A stretch of 64,000 nucleotides of DNA from NCBI RefSeq assembly GCF_001238295.1, contig NZ_LGXZ01000003.1, positions 293,287 through 357,286 on the forward strand. Direction: 5' to 3'. Source of the stretch: Ruegeria sp. 6PALISEP08 (GTDB lineage Bacteria; Pseudomonadota; Alphaproteobacteria; Rhodobacterales; Rhodobacteraceae). The notes under the pieces were generated by a model. That model had not been told where the DNA came from. It searched no databases and worked only from the letters and a program-made list of their open reading frames with translations. Positions 46,092 through 55,681 of the stretch are shown one piece after another. Numbering within the stretch: the first letter of the stretch is position 1; each line of letters opens with the position of its first letter. The position numbers and the translations under genes were made by a program.

Positions 46092-47697
46092 CATAGCCTC
46101 CACGCTCAATTTCAGCAGCAATGACGGTAAATGTCTCGGCTTTTACAGCAGCTTCCAGCGCTGCGCGCAACTCGGCCCGGTTGCGGACTGTGTGGCCGTT
46201 TCCGCCAAAGGCCCGGCCCATGGCCGCGAAATCATGATGGCCAAAGTCCACGCCCTTGTTGCTCATCTGTCGCTGGCGTTGTTTCAGCTCGATCAAGGCA
46301 AGGCTTGCGTCCACGAAGACCAGAAAAATCGGGTTGCCGCCCATTTCGGCTGCAGTCGACAATTCCCCGGCCACCATCAGAAACCCGGCATCGCCTGAGA
46401 AGCTGATGGCCGGGCGCTGGGGTTCGGCCAGTTTCAAGCCAATGGCCATCGGAACCGCGCAGCCCATAGTACACAGCGCCGAAGACTGGATCAGCCCGCG
46501 TTCTTCGCTGCACTCCCACATCTGGCTCAACAAGATACGATGCGCGCCGCTGTCAGCTGTTGCCAGCGTTTCAGGCGGCAGAACCGCCCGGGTTTCGGCG
46601 ATGACAGCCGCAGGTCCCCAGTCTTCATCACTGGGAAAAGCCTCTGCCAGAGCAGCTTTGACATGCGAGGGTTCGCCACTTGGCCAAGTCGTATGGGCAG
46701 GGTTGCCCTTTGCGATGGCTTCCAGCGTTTCGCCCGTATCTGCAACAAGGTTCAAACCCGCCTGATGCATATAGTGATCATTGACGACGGCAGAGATATC
46801 GATGACGCGCTTATCCTCGGGATCCCAGATTTCGCGCCAGCCGGGGCGCATTTCGATAGGATCATAGCCCAGGCACAACACCAGGTCGGCCTGTTCGATC
46901 AAAGGAATCAGATGTTTGTCGGCCAGCGGCGACAGACCGGCCGCGCCCAGACACAGGGGATGATCTTCAGGCACCACGCCTTTGGCTTTGTAAGTGGTTA
47001 CAAACGGAATGCCAAAATGCTCCACGAACGCCTGCACCACGCTGCGCGAGTCGTCATAGAGGACATCCAACCCGATTATGGCGACAGGGCGCTTGGCCTC
47101 GGCCACCCACCGGCGGGCTTTCTCCAGACACTCTCCCCCAGGGCTTACGGGTGCGACCTTTGCAAGGCGGCGGTGTTTCACGCCGGTCACAGGCGTATCT
47201 GCAACCGAGATTGGTACATCGACATGAACCGGGCCGGGGCGTGGCTGCATGGCCAGAGACACCGCCTTGTCGGCGACAACATCCGCGCCCTTGGCGGTCA
47301 GCGTGAAGGTCCCTTTGGTGATCGAGCGATAGACCCGGCTGTGGTCCATTACCTGATGCGTATAGGTCAGCGCCTCGTCCGCGTCGACACATCCGGTCAG
47401 GACGATCATCGGCACCCGGTCCTGCAACGCGTTCGCCACCACATTGATTCCGTTCATGGCGCCCGGGCCTAGCGTGGCCACCAAAATCGCTGGTGCCCCA
47501 TCGCGGTGATGCACTGCCTCGGCCATGAACCCGGCAGAGTTCTCATGCTTGGTCAGATGAAAGGTAATCCCCGCCTTTTCCAGCGCATCCACCAACGTCA
47601 GAACCTCACCCCCGGGCATTCCGAAAGCGTGGCGGCACCCCGCTTCATACAGGCGTTGGGCCAGAAGATCCGCGGCGCGGGGCGAGGGGTCCTGCAT
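46078..47697 (-). CDS. Thiamine-diphosphate-dependent enzyme, acetolactate-synthase-like
   Basis: 539 aa with the three ThDP-enzyme domains. N-terminal PYR domain: FGMPGGEVLTLVDAL and the activating Glu in TKHENSAGFMAEA. Central domain ~190-330. C-terminal PP domain: metal motif FSGDAGFLMVAGELSTAAEM, then FLVFVDASLALIELKQ. The usual NN or ND that closes the GDG-x(25-30)-N motif reads VD, so the ligand Asp is kept while the preceding Asn is Val. Oxalyl-CoA decarboxylase, sulfopyruvate decarboxylase and acetolactate synthase all share this layout. The downstream CoA-transferase recalls the oxc/frc pairing, but diagnostic oxalyl-CoA decarboxylase features were not recognised. Substrate left open. 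Confidence 0.88.
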   Translation of the reverse strand: MQDPSPRAADLLAQRLYEAGCRHAFGMPGGEVLTLVDALEKAGITFHLTKHENSAGFMAEAVHHRDGAPAILVATLGPGAMNGINVVANALQDRVPMIVLTGCVDADEALTYTHQVMDHSRVYRSITKGTFTLTAKGADVVADKAVSLAMQPRPGPVHVDVPISVADTPVTGVKHRRLAKVAPVSPGGECLEKARRWVAEAKRPVAIIGLDVLYDDSRSVVQAFVEHFGIPFVTTYKAKGVVPEDHPLCLGAAGLSPLADKHLIPLIEQADLVLCLGYDPIEMRPGWREIWDPEDKRVIDISAVVNDHYMHQAGLNLVADTGETLEAIAKGNPAHTTWPSGEPSHVKAALAEAFPSDEDWGPAAVIAETRAVLPPETLATADSGAHRILLSQMWECSEERGLIQSSALCTMGCAVPMAIGLKLAEPQRPAISFSGDAGFLMVAGELSTAAEMGGNPIFLVFVDASLALIELKQRQRQMSNKGVDFGHHDFAAMGRAFGGNGHTVRNRAELRAALEAAVKAETFTVIAAEIERGGYDGRI

Positions 47698-47776
47698 CAG
47701 TCATGCTCCGAAGTAACCGTTTCGAAGCAGATTGCGGAGGACGCCCCTGGACGCAAGGCGGTTCACGCCAGTGTGA

Positions 47777-48235
47777 CTATTTGACTGCGTCTTCGGCGAC
47801 AGATTGAAACTTTGTGTCAAGTTCTGTGGCGATATTCAGCAAGGCTTGCCCACCTTCCGATGCATATGGCGCAAAAACAAAGCTGGGAGTTTTGTAGGAC
47901 AGGGTGGCGGTTCCGCCCTCATTTTCGGTGACATAAAAGCGGATCGGCGCTTCGATCATCGCATTGGTCGATGTCTCAAGCACCCGCACCGCGTAATCAT
48001 TGTTGAAGGCCCCAATCACCCGGTTGCCCGGTATGGTGATCCCGCGCGCGGCAGCAGCCTTGGTGGGACCTGCCTGTGTCACGACGATCAACCCGTTTTC
48101 CTTGATCGCGGCCTTGGTGGCGTCGACCAGTTCGGCATAAGGTTTGTCTGTCGGATGCACCGCCCAGCCTTCAAGGGCGTCTTGCGCCCAGACAGGCAAA
48201 GCGATCAGGGCGAGCAGAGGGATGAAAGTTTTCAT
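47777..48235 (-). CDS. Periplasmic DUF302 protein
   Basis: 152 aa with signal peptide MKTFIPLLALIALPVWAQ. DUF302 features: VDATKAAIKENGLIVVTQAGPTKA, then IPGNRVIGAFNNDYAVRVLE and the strand EAPIRFYVTENEGGTATLSYKTP. A small alpha/beta domain of unknown function, probably ligand- or metal-binding. GGAG precedes the ATG by 8 nt. It is 84 nt downstream of cobF and 79 nt upstream of the ThDP-enzyme gene on the same strand. Confidence 0.85.
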   Translation of the reverse strand: MKTFIPLLALIALPVWAQDALEGWAVHPTDKPYAELVDATKAAIKENGLIVVTQAGPTKAAAARGITIPGNRVIGAFNNDYAVRVLETSTNAMIEAPIRFYVTENEGGTATLSYKTPSFVFAPYASEGGQALLNIATELDTKFQSVAEDAVK

Positions 48236-48318
48236 CAACACATCTCCGATTTCTAGCTGAGACCTGTGTGCCAGACCTGAACGTATCGCGCAGTCACAAA
48301 CCCGTGTGCTGGGCGCAA

Positions 48319-49062
48319 TTACACGGCGCGCTTTTTCAACAGATAAATATCCATGATCCAGCCATGATCCGCTCGGGCTTTGGCGCGGGTGTCCAGGATT
48401 TTCTGGGCGACCTGATCCAGAGGGCCGCTGATCAGCAGTTCTTCCTTCATACCCACATAGGCCCCCCACCAGATGTCAAAATCCGCCATATCAAGGGATT
48501 GGAATGAGCATTCTCCATCCAGCATTACGGCGACTTTCGAGGCGGTTTCAGGCCATCCTTCATCCCGGATACGACGCCCGGTTGTAACAACGTAGGGCGC
48601 ACCCAGATCATTGATCGGGATCGCGTGGGCAGCTGTCAAAGCCTGCAGGGCAGTAATACCGGGGATCACTTTTGTGTTGGGCTTGGGGTCCAGCCGCGCC
48701 GCGATGCGCAGCGAACTGTCATAAAGCGACGGATCCCCCCAGATCAGCAGCGCTACGGTCCGTGCCTCCGGGTGGGCGTTCATCACCTCCTGCCAGCGCA
48801 GGGCAATGGCGTCGTGCCAGTCGTCAACACCGCGAAGATAGCCGTCATCCGCTCGTCGCGTAGGGATGTCGAAATAGGCGATCTGCGGCGGGGTGTTTGC
48901 CACCTGCGCAATGATCTCTTCGCGCAAACCAGCCAGATCAGCCTTGTTTTCGCCCTTGCGCGGGATCAGGATCAGGTCCGCTGCCCGGATGGCCTGCGCA
49001 CCCTGAAAGGTCACATGCTCCGGGTTACCGGTACCGATGCCGATCAGGCTCAGATCAATCAT
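48319..49062 (-). CDS. cobF: Precorrin-6A synthase (deacetylating)
   Basis: 247 aa from ATG at 49062 (MIDLSLIGIGTGNPEHV), overlapping the cobA stop by 8 nt. C1-methylation of precorrin-5 with loss of acetate. The tetrapyrrole-methylase fold is visible: IGIGTGNPEHVTFQGAQAI, LLIWGDPSLYDSSLRI and the SAM-loop region KVIPGITALQALTAAHAIP. The presence of CobF marks the aerobic pathway, since the anaerobic route uses CbiD instead. It is the last cob gene of the cluster. Confidence 0.94.
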   Translation of the reverse strand: MIDLSLIGIGTGNPEHVTFQGAQAIRAADLILIPRKGENKADLAGLREEIIAQVANTPPQIAYFDIPTRRADDGYLRGVDDWHDAIALRWQEVMNAHPEARTVALLIWGDPSLYDSSLRIAARLDPKPNTKVIPGITALQALTAAHAIPINDLGAPYVVTTGRRIRDEGWPETASKVAVMLDGECSFQSLDMADFDIWWGAYVGMKEELLISGPLDQVAQKILDTRAKARADHGWIMDIYLLKKRAV

Positions 49063-49783
49063 CTTCGAACTCCGCCAGCGGGCCATAAAGGATCAAGGCC
49101 GGGGCTTTGCCGATCTCAGATTTCAACTGCTCCGCCAAAGCGCCGATGGTGGCGCGATGCAGCTTTTGATCCGGGGTCGAAACGGATTCTGCCATCAAAG
49201 CCGGAGTGTCCAGCGGCAGGCCATGGGCGTTCAGCGCATCGACCAGCAGCGGGAAAGTGCGCTTGCCCATGAACACCACGGTGGTCGCTTGAGAGTCGGC
49301 CAAAGCAGCCAGGTTCAGATCGTCAGGCAGTTCACCGCTGACGTCATGACCGGTGACAAATTGCACCCGTCGCGCGGTCAGACGGCGGGTGAGCGGAATA
49401 CCTGCCGCCGCTGCCGCCGCAATGGCAGATGGGATGCCAGGAATGATTTCATATTCAATTCCAGCTTCGCGAAGGGCCACAAGTTCTTCTTCCAAACGCC
49501 CGAACATGCCGCCATCGCCAGATTTCAACCGTACCACATGTTGGCCAGTCTGAGCATAGTCCACCAGCAACCGGCTGACATGGTCCTGCTTGGGCGAGGG
49601 GCGACCGGCCCGTTTCCCCACGCCCACAAGATCCGCGTCCTCGCGCGCGTGGCTCAGGATTGGCCCGCTGCTCAGGTCGTCGAAAAGAACGGCGTCGGCT
49701 TTTTGCAATCGGTCTACGGCCTTCAGCGTCAGCAGGTCCGGATCGCCGGGGCCCGAGCCGATGAAAGAAACAAAGCCGCTCAT
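49055..49783 (-). CDS. cobA: Uroporphyrinogen-III C-methyltransferase
   Basis: 242 aa. Two SAM-dependent methylations turning uroporphyrinogen III into precorrin-2. Motifs: FIGSGPGDPDLLTLKAVDRL, VRLKSGDGGMFGRLEEE, IPGIPSAIAAAAAAGIPLTRR and VVFMGKR, all standard for SUMT. Single-domain length, so not a CysG fusion. Its product is the entry point for CobI. Coupled to cobB (4-nt overlap) and cobF. Confidence 0.95.
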   Translation of the reverse strand: MSGFVSFIGSGPGDPDLLTLKAVDRLQKADAVLFDDLSSGPILSHAREDADLVGVGKRAGRPSPKQDHVSRLLVDYAQTGQHVVRLKSGDGGMFGRLEEELVALREAGIEYEIIPGIPSAIAAAAAAGIPLTRRLTARRVQFVTGHDVSGELPDDLNLAALADSQATTVVFMGKRTFPLLVDALNAHGLPLDTPALMAESVSTPDQKLHRATIGALAEQLKSEIGKAPALILYGPLAEFEDD

Positions 49784-51096
49784 GCCGAGGCCTCAGCGAT
49801 CAGGTGAAAGAATGTGCCGGTGACATTGCCGCGCACCGAGCCGGTCTGCGGGCCTTCTGCGCCTTCTGCATCAAACACACGCGCAAGCGGTGCATCAGGT
49901 TGGTCCACGATCGAAGAATAGTGGAACTCATGCCCGCGCAGCGCAGCGCCTTCGGCAAATCCGGGCATAGGGGCAAGAAGCTCGGCTTTGCGATAGCCCA
50001 GGTTGAACTTGCGTTTTTGATAAGACGTCACCAGTCCCAGCAAACCCGCCATTTCATGCTGCACGCCATCCTTGTCGATCAGCGCAGTCCCGAGCGTCAT
50101 ATACCCACCGCATTCTCCGTGCACCGGCTTTGTCTCTGCATGTTTGCGCAGACCCGTGAGGAACGTGTTCGCAGCGGCCAATGTGCCGGCGTGCAGTTCG
50201 GGATAACCACCCGGAAGCCAGACCAGATCGGCATCTGCCGCAGGGGCTTCATCGGCCAGTGGCGAGAAGGGCATGATCTCGGCCCCGGCCGAGCGCCAGC
50301 CTTTCAGCAAATGCGGATAGGTGAACGAAAACGCTGCGTCCCGAGCCAGTGCTATCCGTTGAGCAGGGGGAGGCGGCAGCGCGGTTGACGACGGCCCAAC
50401 AGGGCCCAAGGAAGCCGCCTGTTTGATTGCATCCAGATCCACATGTTCGCGCAGAAACGCGGCATAACCCACAATAGCGCTTTCCAGATCAGGGTGTTCC
50501 ACAGCTTGGATCAATCCCAAATGCCGCTCGGGCAGGGTCAGATCACCACGACGGGGCAGTACGCCCAGCACCGGCAGTCCTGCGCGTTCCATCCCTAGCC
50601 GGGTCAAACGCTCGTGCCGGGGGCTTGCGCAGCGGTTCAGGATTACTCCGGCAAAGGGCAGATCGGGGTTGTACATCTTGAACCCCAATGCCGTGGCCGC
50701 TGCGGATTGAGCCTGACCGCCCACATCCAGAACCAGCACCACAGGCCACCCCATCCGTGCAGCAGTTTCGGCGCTCGACCCATGGCCCAGCTCTCCGGGT
50801 TTGGCGACACCGTCGAACAGACCCATCGAGCCTTCGGCCACAACGATATCTGCACCTTCGGCCTGAGCAGAGATCGCGTTTAACAGCGGATCGCCCATCG
50901 CCCAGCTGTCGAGATTGAACGAGGCTCGCCCTGCCGCCGCCCGATGGAACGCCGGGTCGATGTAGTCCGGTCCGCTCTTGAATGGCTGCACGGTCAAGCC
51001 GTCTTCGGCCAACGCGCGCAAAAGGCCCAGCATAACCGTTGTTTTTCCGGTGCCTGACGACGGGGCCGAAATCAGAATGCCTGGGGGGTTAGTCAT
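49780..51096 (-). CDS. cobB: Hydrogenobyrinic acid a,c-diamide synthase
   Basis: 438 aa from ATG at 51096 ([18 protein letters not shown]), overlapping the cobM stop by 8 nt. ATP- and glutamine-dependent amidation of the a and c carboxylates. N-terminal P-loop [20 protein letters not shown] with [17 protein letters not shown]-terminal class-I glutamine-amidotransferase domain with [13 protein letters not shown] and the nucleophile Cys in [13 protein letters not shown]. The family also contains cobyrinate-acting CbiA; the aerobic context favours CobB. Confidence 0.95.
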   Translation of the reverse strand: MTNPPGILISAPSSGTGKTTVMLGLLRALAEDGLTVQPFKSGPDYIDPAFHRAAAGRASFNLDSWAMGDPLLNAISAQAEGADIVVAEGSMGLFDGVAKPGELGHGSSAETAARMGWPVVLVLDVGGQAQSAAATALGFKMYNPDLPFAGVILNRCASPRHERLTRLGMERAGLPVLGVLPRRGDLTLPERHLGLIQAVEHPDLESAIVGYAAFLREHVDLDAIKQAASLGPVGPSSTALPPPPAQRIALARDAAFSFTYPHLLKGWRSAGAEIMPFSPLADEAPAADADLVWLPGGYPELHAGTLAAANTFLTGLRKHAETKPVHGECGGYMTLGTALIDKDGVQHEMAGLLGLVTSYQKRKFNLGYRKAELLAPMPGFAEGAALRGHEFHYSSIVDQPDAPLARVFDAEGAEGPQTGSVRGNVTGTFFHLIAEASA

Positions 51097-51883
51097 CACC
51101 GTGACTCCAGCTGGACCACGGGCTGTCGGTGCTTTGCGGGCGATAGCGGCGATCATAATCCTTGGAATACAGGCAGCTTTCATCGAAGCCTTCACCTGCC
51201 AAGGCCGGACCCACCATGATCAATGCGGTGCGCGCGATGCTTTCTTCCAGCGAGTCCTTCAGCGTTGCCAGCGTCGCGCGGATGATCCGTTCATCCGGCC
51301 AGCTGGCGCGGTAGACCACGGCCACCGGACAATCTGCACCATAGGCCGGAGTAAGATCGGCGATGACCTTGTCCAGATTGCCGATCGACAGGTGGATGGC
51401 GAGAGTCGCTCCAGTACGGGCGAAGTTCTCCAGCGTCTCGCCCTCGGGCATCGTCGATGCGCGCCCCGGTGTCCGGGTCAGAACGACGGATTGTGCGAGC
51501 CCGGGCAGGGTCAGTTCAGTACCCAAGGCCGCAGCGGCCGCGGCAAAGGACGGCACGCCGGGGGTCACGCTGACAGGGATGCCCATCTGTTTCAGGCGGC
51601 GGATCTGTTCACCCATCGCCGACCAGACCGACAAGTCGCCGGAATGCAGGCGCGCCACATCCTGACCCGCTTTGTGCGCAGCGTCGATCTCGGCCATGAT
51701 CTGGTCCAGGTCCATGGGCGCGGTGTTCACGATCTTTGCGTCCTCGGGGCAATGGCCCAGGATCTCTTCCGGGACCAGCGAACCTGCATAGAGGCAGACA
51801 GGGCAGGATGCGATGATATCGCGCCCGCGCAACGTCAACAGGTCGGCGGCGCCCGGTCCGGCACCGATAAAATGAACGGTCAT
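51089..51883 (-). CDS. cobM: Precorrin-4 C11-methyltransferase
   Basis: 264 aa from ATG at 51883 ([16 protein letters not shown]), preceded by GGAGGACAAAC. Methylates C11 of precorrin-4 to give precorrin-5. Motifs: [36 protein letters not shown] and [19 protein letters not shown]. Order and spacing match CobM/CbiF. It overlaps cobE by 4 nt upstream and cobB downstream. Confidence 0.95.
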   Translation of the reverse strand: MTVHFIGAGPGAADLLTLRGRDIIASCPVCLYAGSLVPEEILGHCPEDAKIVNTAPMDLDQIMAEIDAAHKAGQDVARLHSGDLSVWSAMGEQIRRLKQMGIPVSVTPGVPSFAAAAAALGTELTLPGLAQSVVLTRTPGRASTMPEGETLENFARTGATLAIHLSIGNLDKVIADLTPAYGADCPVAVVYRASWPDERIIRATLATLKDSLEESIARTALIMVGPALAGEGFDESCLYSKDYDRRYRPQSTDSPWSSWSHGDD

Positions 51884-52260
51884 GTTTGTCCTCCGATGGC
51901 TATGGCGCAAGTCGCCAGCCGGTCGTCTGAAATTTGTCTGGGTGAGAGCAGCCGCGCGCCCGAGCCAAAAAGCTCTCCGGCGGCAGCCAATGCGGATGCT
52001 TCGGCCACACTTCCAGTGCCATAGGTGGCACGGCTGCGGGTCGAGCAGGTGAGGGTGCGTTGATCCGCCAGGTCGGCTGCGGCAACGAAATGCAAGGGCA
52101 GAGATACCTCCTCTGCGAAGGATGTCAGCGCCGAATGGCCTTCCTTGTCGGCAACGGTTGCCAAGGCTGTCACATCATGGTTCGCAGTTGCCACTTCAAA
52201 TGCTTTACGCAAGCTGTCGGCTGTTGCAGCAGAAGAGAATCCAAGGCCAGCGACGATCAT
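51880..52260 (-). CDS. cobE: Cobalamin biosynthesis protein CobE / CbiG C-terminal-like
   Basis: 126 aa from ATG at 52260 ([17 protein letters not shown]), whose start overlaps the cobL stop (ATGA). [17 protein letters not shown] and [22 protein letters not shown] are the conserved blocks of the CobE/CbiG C-terminal family. CobE is needed for aerobic cobalamin synthesis in P. denitrificans but its exact reaction is not settled. Confidence 0.9.
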   Translation of the reverse strand: MIVAGLGFSSAATADSLRKAFEVATANHDVTALATVADKEGHSALTSFAEEVSLPLHFVAAADLADQRTLTCSTRSRATYGTGSVAEASALAAAGELFGSGARLLSPRQISDDRLATCAIAIGGQT

Positions 52261-53456
52261 AACGTCACGCTCCACTGCACAACCGGGTAGGCGGATTTCC
52301 AGCCGCGCCTTGGTCCCAGAGGGGCAGATTGCGCAAGCTCGATTCGCAAAAGGTCACCGCCCAAATCTTCGTGCCATCGTGCTAGCAGGGCCTCGCTTTC
52401 CAATGTGACGGCATTGGCGACAAGGCGCGTGCCTTTAGGAAGCGCATCGCGCAGCCAGGCCAGCAGGTTGGCACTCAACCCTCCACCGATGAAAACGACA
52501 TCCGGCAGCTCCTCGTTGAACAGCGCTTCTGGCGCAGTTCCGTGCACGACGTTCAGACGATCCTGCCCCAATGCATCGGCATTGCGGCGGATGCGCTCAG
52601 CCCGGTCAGCGCGGGGTTCGAAACATGTCGCTGACAGGGTCGGATCACACATCAGCCATTCGATGCTAATCGAACCTGTGCCGCCGCCGATATCCCACAG
52701 ATGCTCACCCCTTTGAGGAGCAAGCGTTGAAAGGGTCAAGGCGCGGATGGGCCGTTTGGTGATCTGCCCGTCGGTTTCAAAAATGTCGTCCGGTTTGCCA
52801 GACGCTTTGGACAGCGCGGGACCTGCACCGGTAACGTCCAGTCCAACGCAGACGGGACGGTCGAACGTGCCCAGAAGGGCTTCGGTCAGAGTGACGGTCT
52901 GAGAGCTTTCGCGCGGACCGCCGAGCGCCTGCATCACATGAAGGGACGAGTCGGCAAAGCCGGTTTCAGTCAGGTATGTTGCCAGTTCCGCCACGGCCTT
53001 TCCGTCGCGCAGCAACAGAATCGCCCGCAGACCCGGGGCCAGATGAGGCCGCAGTCGCGTCAGGGGTGCAGCGTGCAGGCCGAAGGTCAGCGTACTTTCC
53101 AAAGGCCAGCCCAGACGGGCAGCGGCAAGCGAAAAGGTAGATTGGCCGGGCAGGGCGGTCCATTCTCCGGCATCGAAATTGCGCGCAACGACCGAGCCTG
53201 CGCCAAACCAGAACGGATCGCCCGAGGCCAGAACAACGGTCTGTTTTCCGCGCAAACCTTGCAGGATCGGCAAGCCATCTGAAAACGGCACCGGCCATTC
53301 GATACGATCTGCTCCGGTTTCGGGCAGCAGCGATAGGTGGCGCGACGGCCCCATGATCACTTCGGCCCGGTCCAGCACTTGACGGCTTGCAGGTGACAGG
53401 CCATCAAGCCCATCTTCGCCCAGTCCCAGAACTGTCAGCCACGGAGCATCAGACAT
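52257..53456 (-). CDS. cobL: Precorrin-6Y C5,15-methyltransferase (decarboxylating)
   Basis: 399 aa from ATG at 53456 (MSDAPWLTVLGLGEDGL). The N-terminal half (~1-200) is a CbiE-type tetrapyrrole methylase: LGLGEDGLDGLSPASRQVL, ASGDPFWFGAGSVVAR. The C-terminal half (~205-399) is a CbiT-type Rossmann methylase: HLWDIGGGTGSISIEWL, PDVVFIGGGLSANLL. It methylates C5 and C15 and decarboxylates the ring-C acetate to give precorrin-8. Its start codon shares bases with that of the divergent cobK (CATG at 53454-53457). Confidence 0.95.
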   Translation of the reverse strand: MSDAPWLTVLGLGEDGLDGLSPASRQVLDRAEVIMGPSRHLSLLPETGADRIEWPVPFSDGLPILQGLRGKQTVVLASGDPFWFGAGSVVARNFDAGEWTALPGQSTFSLAAARLGWPLESTLTFGLHAAPLTRLRPHLAPGLRAILLLRDGKAVAELATYLTETGFADSSLHVMQALGGPRESSQTVTLTEALLGTFDRPVCVGLDVTGAGPALSKASGKPDDIFETDGQITKRPIRALTLSTLAPQRGEHLWDIGGGTGSISIEWLMCDPTLSATCFEPRADRAERIRRNADALGQDRLNVVHGTAPEALFNEELPDVVFIGGGLSANLLAWLRDALPKGTRLVANAVTLESEALLARWHEDLGGDLLRIELAQSAPLGPRRGWKSAYPVVQWSVTL

Positions 53457-54201
53457 GACCAACCTCCTGATCCCCAATGTGCTGATCCTTGGCGGTACGA
53501 CCGAGGCCAACGCTTTGGCCAAAGCCATTGCGGAACAAGGGATTGCGGCTGTGTATTCCTACGCCGGACGTGTGGAAAGCCCACGCCCGCAGCCTTTGCC
53601 AGTGCGCGTTGGAGGCTTCGGCGGTTCGGAAGGTTTGGCCGAGTACATCCGCAAATACGCCGTTACCCATGTTGTGGATGCGACCCACCCGTTTGCGGCC
53701 CAGATGAGCCGGAACGCGATTGAGGCGTGTCGGACAACGCAGACGCCTCTGGCCGCTCTGACCCGCGCGGCGTGGGCGCTGCAGCCCGGCGACACCTGGC
53801 ATCACGTCCCGGACATTGCAGCGGCCGTCGACGCGTTGTCCGGCGACGCCCAGCGCGTGTTCCTCGCCGTTGGTCGTATGCATCTTGAAGACTTTGCCGC
53901 CCAGCCCCAGCACCATTACCTGCTGCGCCTTGTAGACGACCCCGAAAGCCTGCCCTTGCCGAATGCCGAAGTTGTCGTTGCCCGTGGACCATTTACCGAA
54001 TCTGAGGACCGCGCGCTGATGCTGCGCCACGGCACGCAGCTGGTTGTGTCCAAAAACGCAGGCGGCTCGGGCGCGCGGGCCAAGCTGGACGTGGCGCGTG
54101 CCTTGGGCCTGCCCGTGCTGATGATCGACCGCCCGGTTCTGCCGCAGCGGACCGAGCTTTCGAGTGTCGCACAGGTTCTGGACTGGCTGTCTCATCCCTG
54201 A
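53455..54201 (+). CDS. cobK: Precorrin-6A reductase
   Basis: 248 aa; NADPH reduction of precorrin-6A to dihydro-precorrin-6. VLILGGTTEANALAKAIAE at the N terminus, GGFGGSEGLAEYI, VVDATHPFAAQMSRNAIEACR and VVSKNAGGSGARAKLDVARAL are CobK/CbiJ signatures. It is the only cob gene here on the forward strand. Its ATG overlaps the cobL ATG head to head, and its 3' end overlaps cobJ by 10 nt tail to tail, so it is wholly antisense to any cobJ-cobL read-through message. A GTG at 53479 is an alternative start. GAGCATCAGAC lies upstream, with no strong ribosome site. Confidence 0.94.
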   Translation: MTNLLIPNVLILGGTTEANALAKAIAEQGIAAVYSYAGRVESPRPQPLPVRVGGFGGSEGLAEYIRKYAVTHVVDATHPFAAQMSRNAIEACRTTQTPLAALTRAAWALQPGDTWHHVPDIAAAVDALSGDAQRVFLAVGRMHLEDFAAQPQHHYLLRLVDDPESLPLPNAEVVVARGPFTESEDRALMLRHGTQLVVSKNAGGSGARAKLDVARALGLPVLMIDRPVLPQRTELSSVAQVLDWLSHP

Positions 54202-54956
54202 TCCTTATCAGGGGTGAAGCGCGGGGTGTAGACGATTGGTGCGCCGTTGCGTTCGATTACACGGGTGCGGGATGACCCCACAATAACCACCGTCTGCATA
54301 TCGGCCATCTCAGGCGTGGCTTCGGCAAGTGTCGAAACCCGGATTGCTTCATCTGCCCGCGACACGGCGCGAGCGAACAAAATCAGGCGCTCTGACTCAC
54401 ATTCTTCGCGCAGGATTTCCAGTGTTTTTACAAACCCTTCGGGGCGAGACTTCGAGCGTGGATTGTAAAAGGCCATCGAGAAATCGGCCTGCGCCGCCAG
54501 ACGCAGACGTTTTTCGATCAAAGCCCATGGTTTGAGGTTGTCGCTGAGGTTGATGGCGCAGAAATCATGCCCCATCGGAGCGCCCGCGCGGGCAGATGCG
54601 GCCAGCATCGCAGTGATCCCCGGTAGCACATCAATCTGAAGATTGCGCCATTCTGCAGGCCCGCTCTCCAACGCTTCGAAAACGGCCGCGGCCATGGCAA
54701 ACACACCGGGATCACCCGAAGACACCACCACAACCTTTCGGCCGGCGGCTGCCATTTGCAATGCGTGTTGCGAGCGGTCGATTTCGACCCGGTTGTCACT
54801 TGCGTGCAAGGTCAGGCCGGGGCGTTCGGCCACACGCGCCACATAAGGAATATAACCCACGACATCGGTGGCTTCGGCCAGCGCCGACGTGACTTCGGGC
54901 GTCACCAGTGCCTCATCACCCGGTCCCAGCCCTGCAATCTTGACCCAACCGCTCAT
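54192..54956 (-). CDS. cobJ: Precorrin-3B C17-methyltransferase
   Basis: 254 aa from ATG at 54956 (MSGWVKIAGLGPGDEAL), overlapping the cobI stop (ATGA). Methylates C17 with ring contraction to precorrin-4. Motifs: AGLGPGDEALVTPEVTSAL, DVVGYIPYVARV, VVVVSSGDPGVFAMAAAVFEA, LPGITAMLAASARAGAPMGHD and FYNPRSKSRPEGF, all diagnostic for CobJ/CbiH. Confidence 0.95.
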   Translation of the reverse strand: MSGWVKIAGLGPGDEALVTPEVTSALAEATDVVGYIPYVARVAERPGLTLHASDNRVEIDRSQHALQMAAAGRKVVVVSSGDPGVFAMAAAVFEALESGPAEWRNLQIDVLPGITAMLAASARAGAPMGHDFCAINLSDNLKPWALIEKRLRLAAQADFSMAFYNPRSKSRPEGFVKTLEILREECESERLILFARAVSRADEAIRVSTLAEATPEMADMQTVVIVGSSRTRVIERNGAPIVYTPRFTPDKDQG

Positions 54957-55681
54957 GGACGCCGTCCCTGACCATGCACCACGATGATCGAAAAGTACGG
55001 GGTAATCTTTTCGCAGGCCTCTGACAGTTTGGTCACTGTCTGGTTGGGCATCTGCGCAAATTCGACGATCCACGCCCTGTCAAAAAGACCTGAGGTCTTC
55101 AAAGCACGTTTCACCTTGTCGATGTTGCGCCCGATCTTCATTACGACGAGCGCGTCGGTTTGCGCCATACGCTCGGCCAGAGTGTCTTCGGGCAAAGTGC
55201 CAACCAGCACGGTCAGTACATCATCACCCCAGGTGATAGGATCACCAGTCGCGGTCCAGGCACCGGACATGCCGGTGATGGCGGGCACAACCTCGACCGG
55301 GGTCTGTTCGCGCAAGCGGCTGTAAAGATGCATGAACGAACCATAAAAGAACGGATCGCCCTCGCACAGAACCACAACATTCTCGCCCTGCTCGGACAGC
55401 GCTTTCAGATGGGCGGTACAATCTTCATAGAACGCAGCCAAAAGTTCGTTGTAGCGCGGATCAGCGACCGGAATCTCGGTGGTTACCGGGTATTCCATCG
55501 GAAACTCAACCGCGCCTTCAGGAATCATACCGTTTACGATCTTACGTGCCTGACCGCTGCGGCCCGGCTTTCGGAAGAAGGCCACATGCTTGGCATTGCG
55601 CAACAGGCGATCCGCCCGAACGCTCATCAGATCCGGATCGCCGGGGCCAAGGCCCACACCGTATATGGTACCCATGCTCAT
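54953..55681 (-). CDS. cobI: Precorrin-2 C20-methyltransferase
   Basis: 242 aa from ATG at 55681 (MSMGTIYGVGLGPGDP), overlapping the cobH stop. Methylates C20 of precorrin-2 to give precorrin-3A. Motifs: GVGLGPGDPDLMSVRADRLL, VVLCEGDPFFYGSFMHLYSRL, and VVPAITGMSGAWTATGDPITW, where the usual PGITS loop reads PAITG. Normal length. Confidence 0.95.
   Translation of the reverse strand: MSMGTIYGVGLGPGDPDLMSVRADRLLRNAKHVAFFRKPGRSGQARKIVNGMIPEGAVEFPMEYPVTTEIPVADPRYNELLAAFYEDCTAHLKALSEQGENVVVLCEGDPFFYGSFMHLYSRLREQTPVEVVPAITGMSGAWTATGDPITWGDDVLTVLVGTLPEDTLAERMAQTDALVVMKIGRNIDKVKRALKTSGLFDRAWIVEFAQMPNQTVTKLSEACEKITPYFSIIVVHGQGRRP

Noticed and set aside
44907..47697. Oxalate degradation module (oxc-frc)
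   Set aside because: The gene pairing fits, but the ThDP enzyme does not show oxalyl-CoA decarboxylase hallmarks that I can identify, so naming it would go beyond the evidence.
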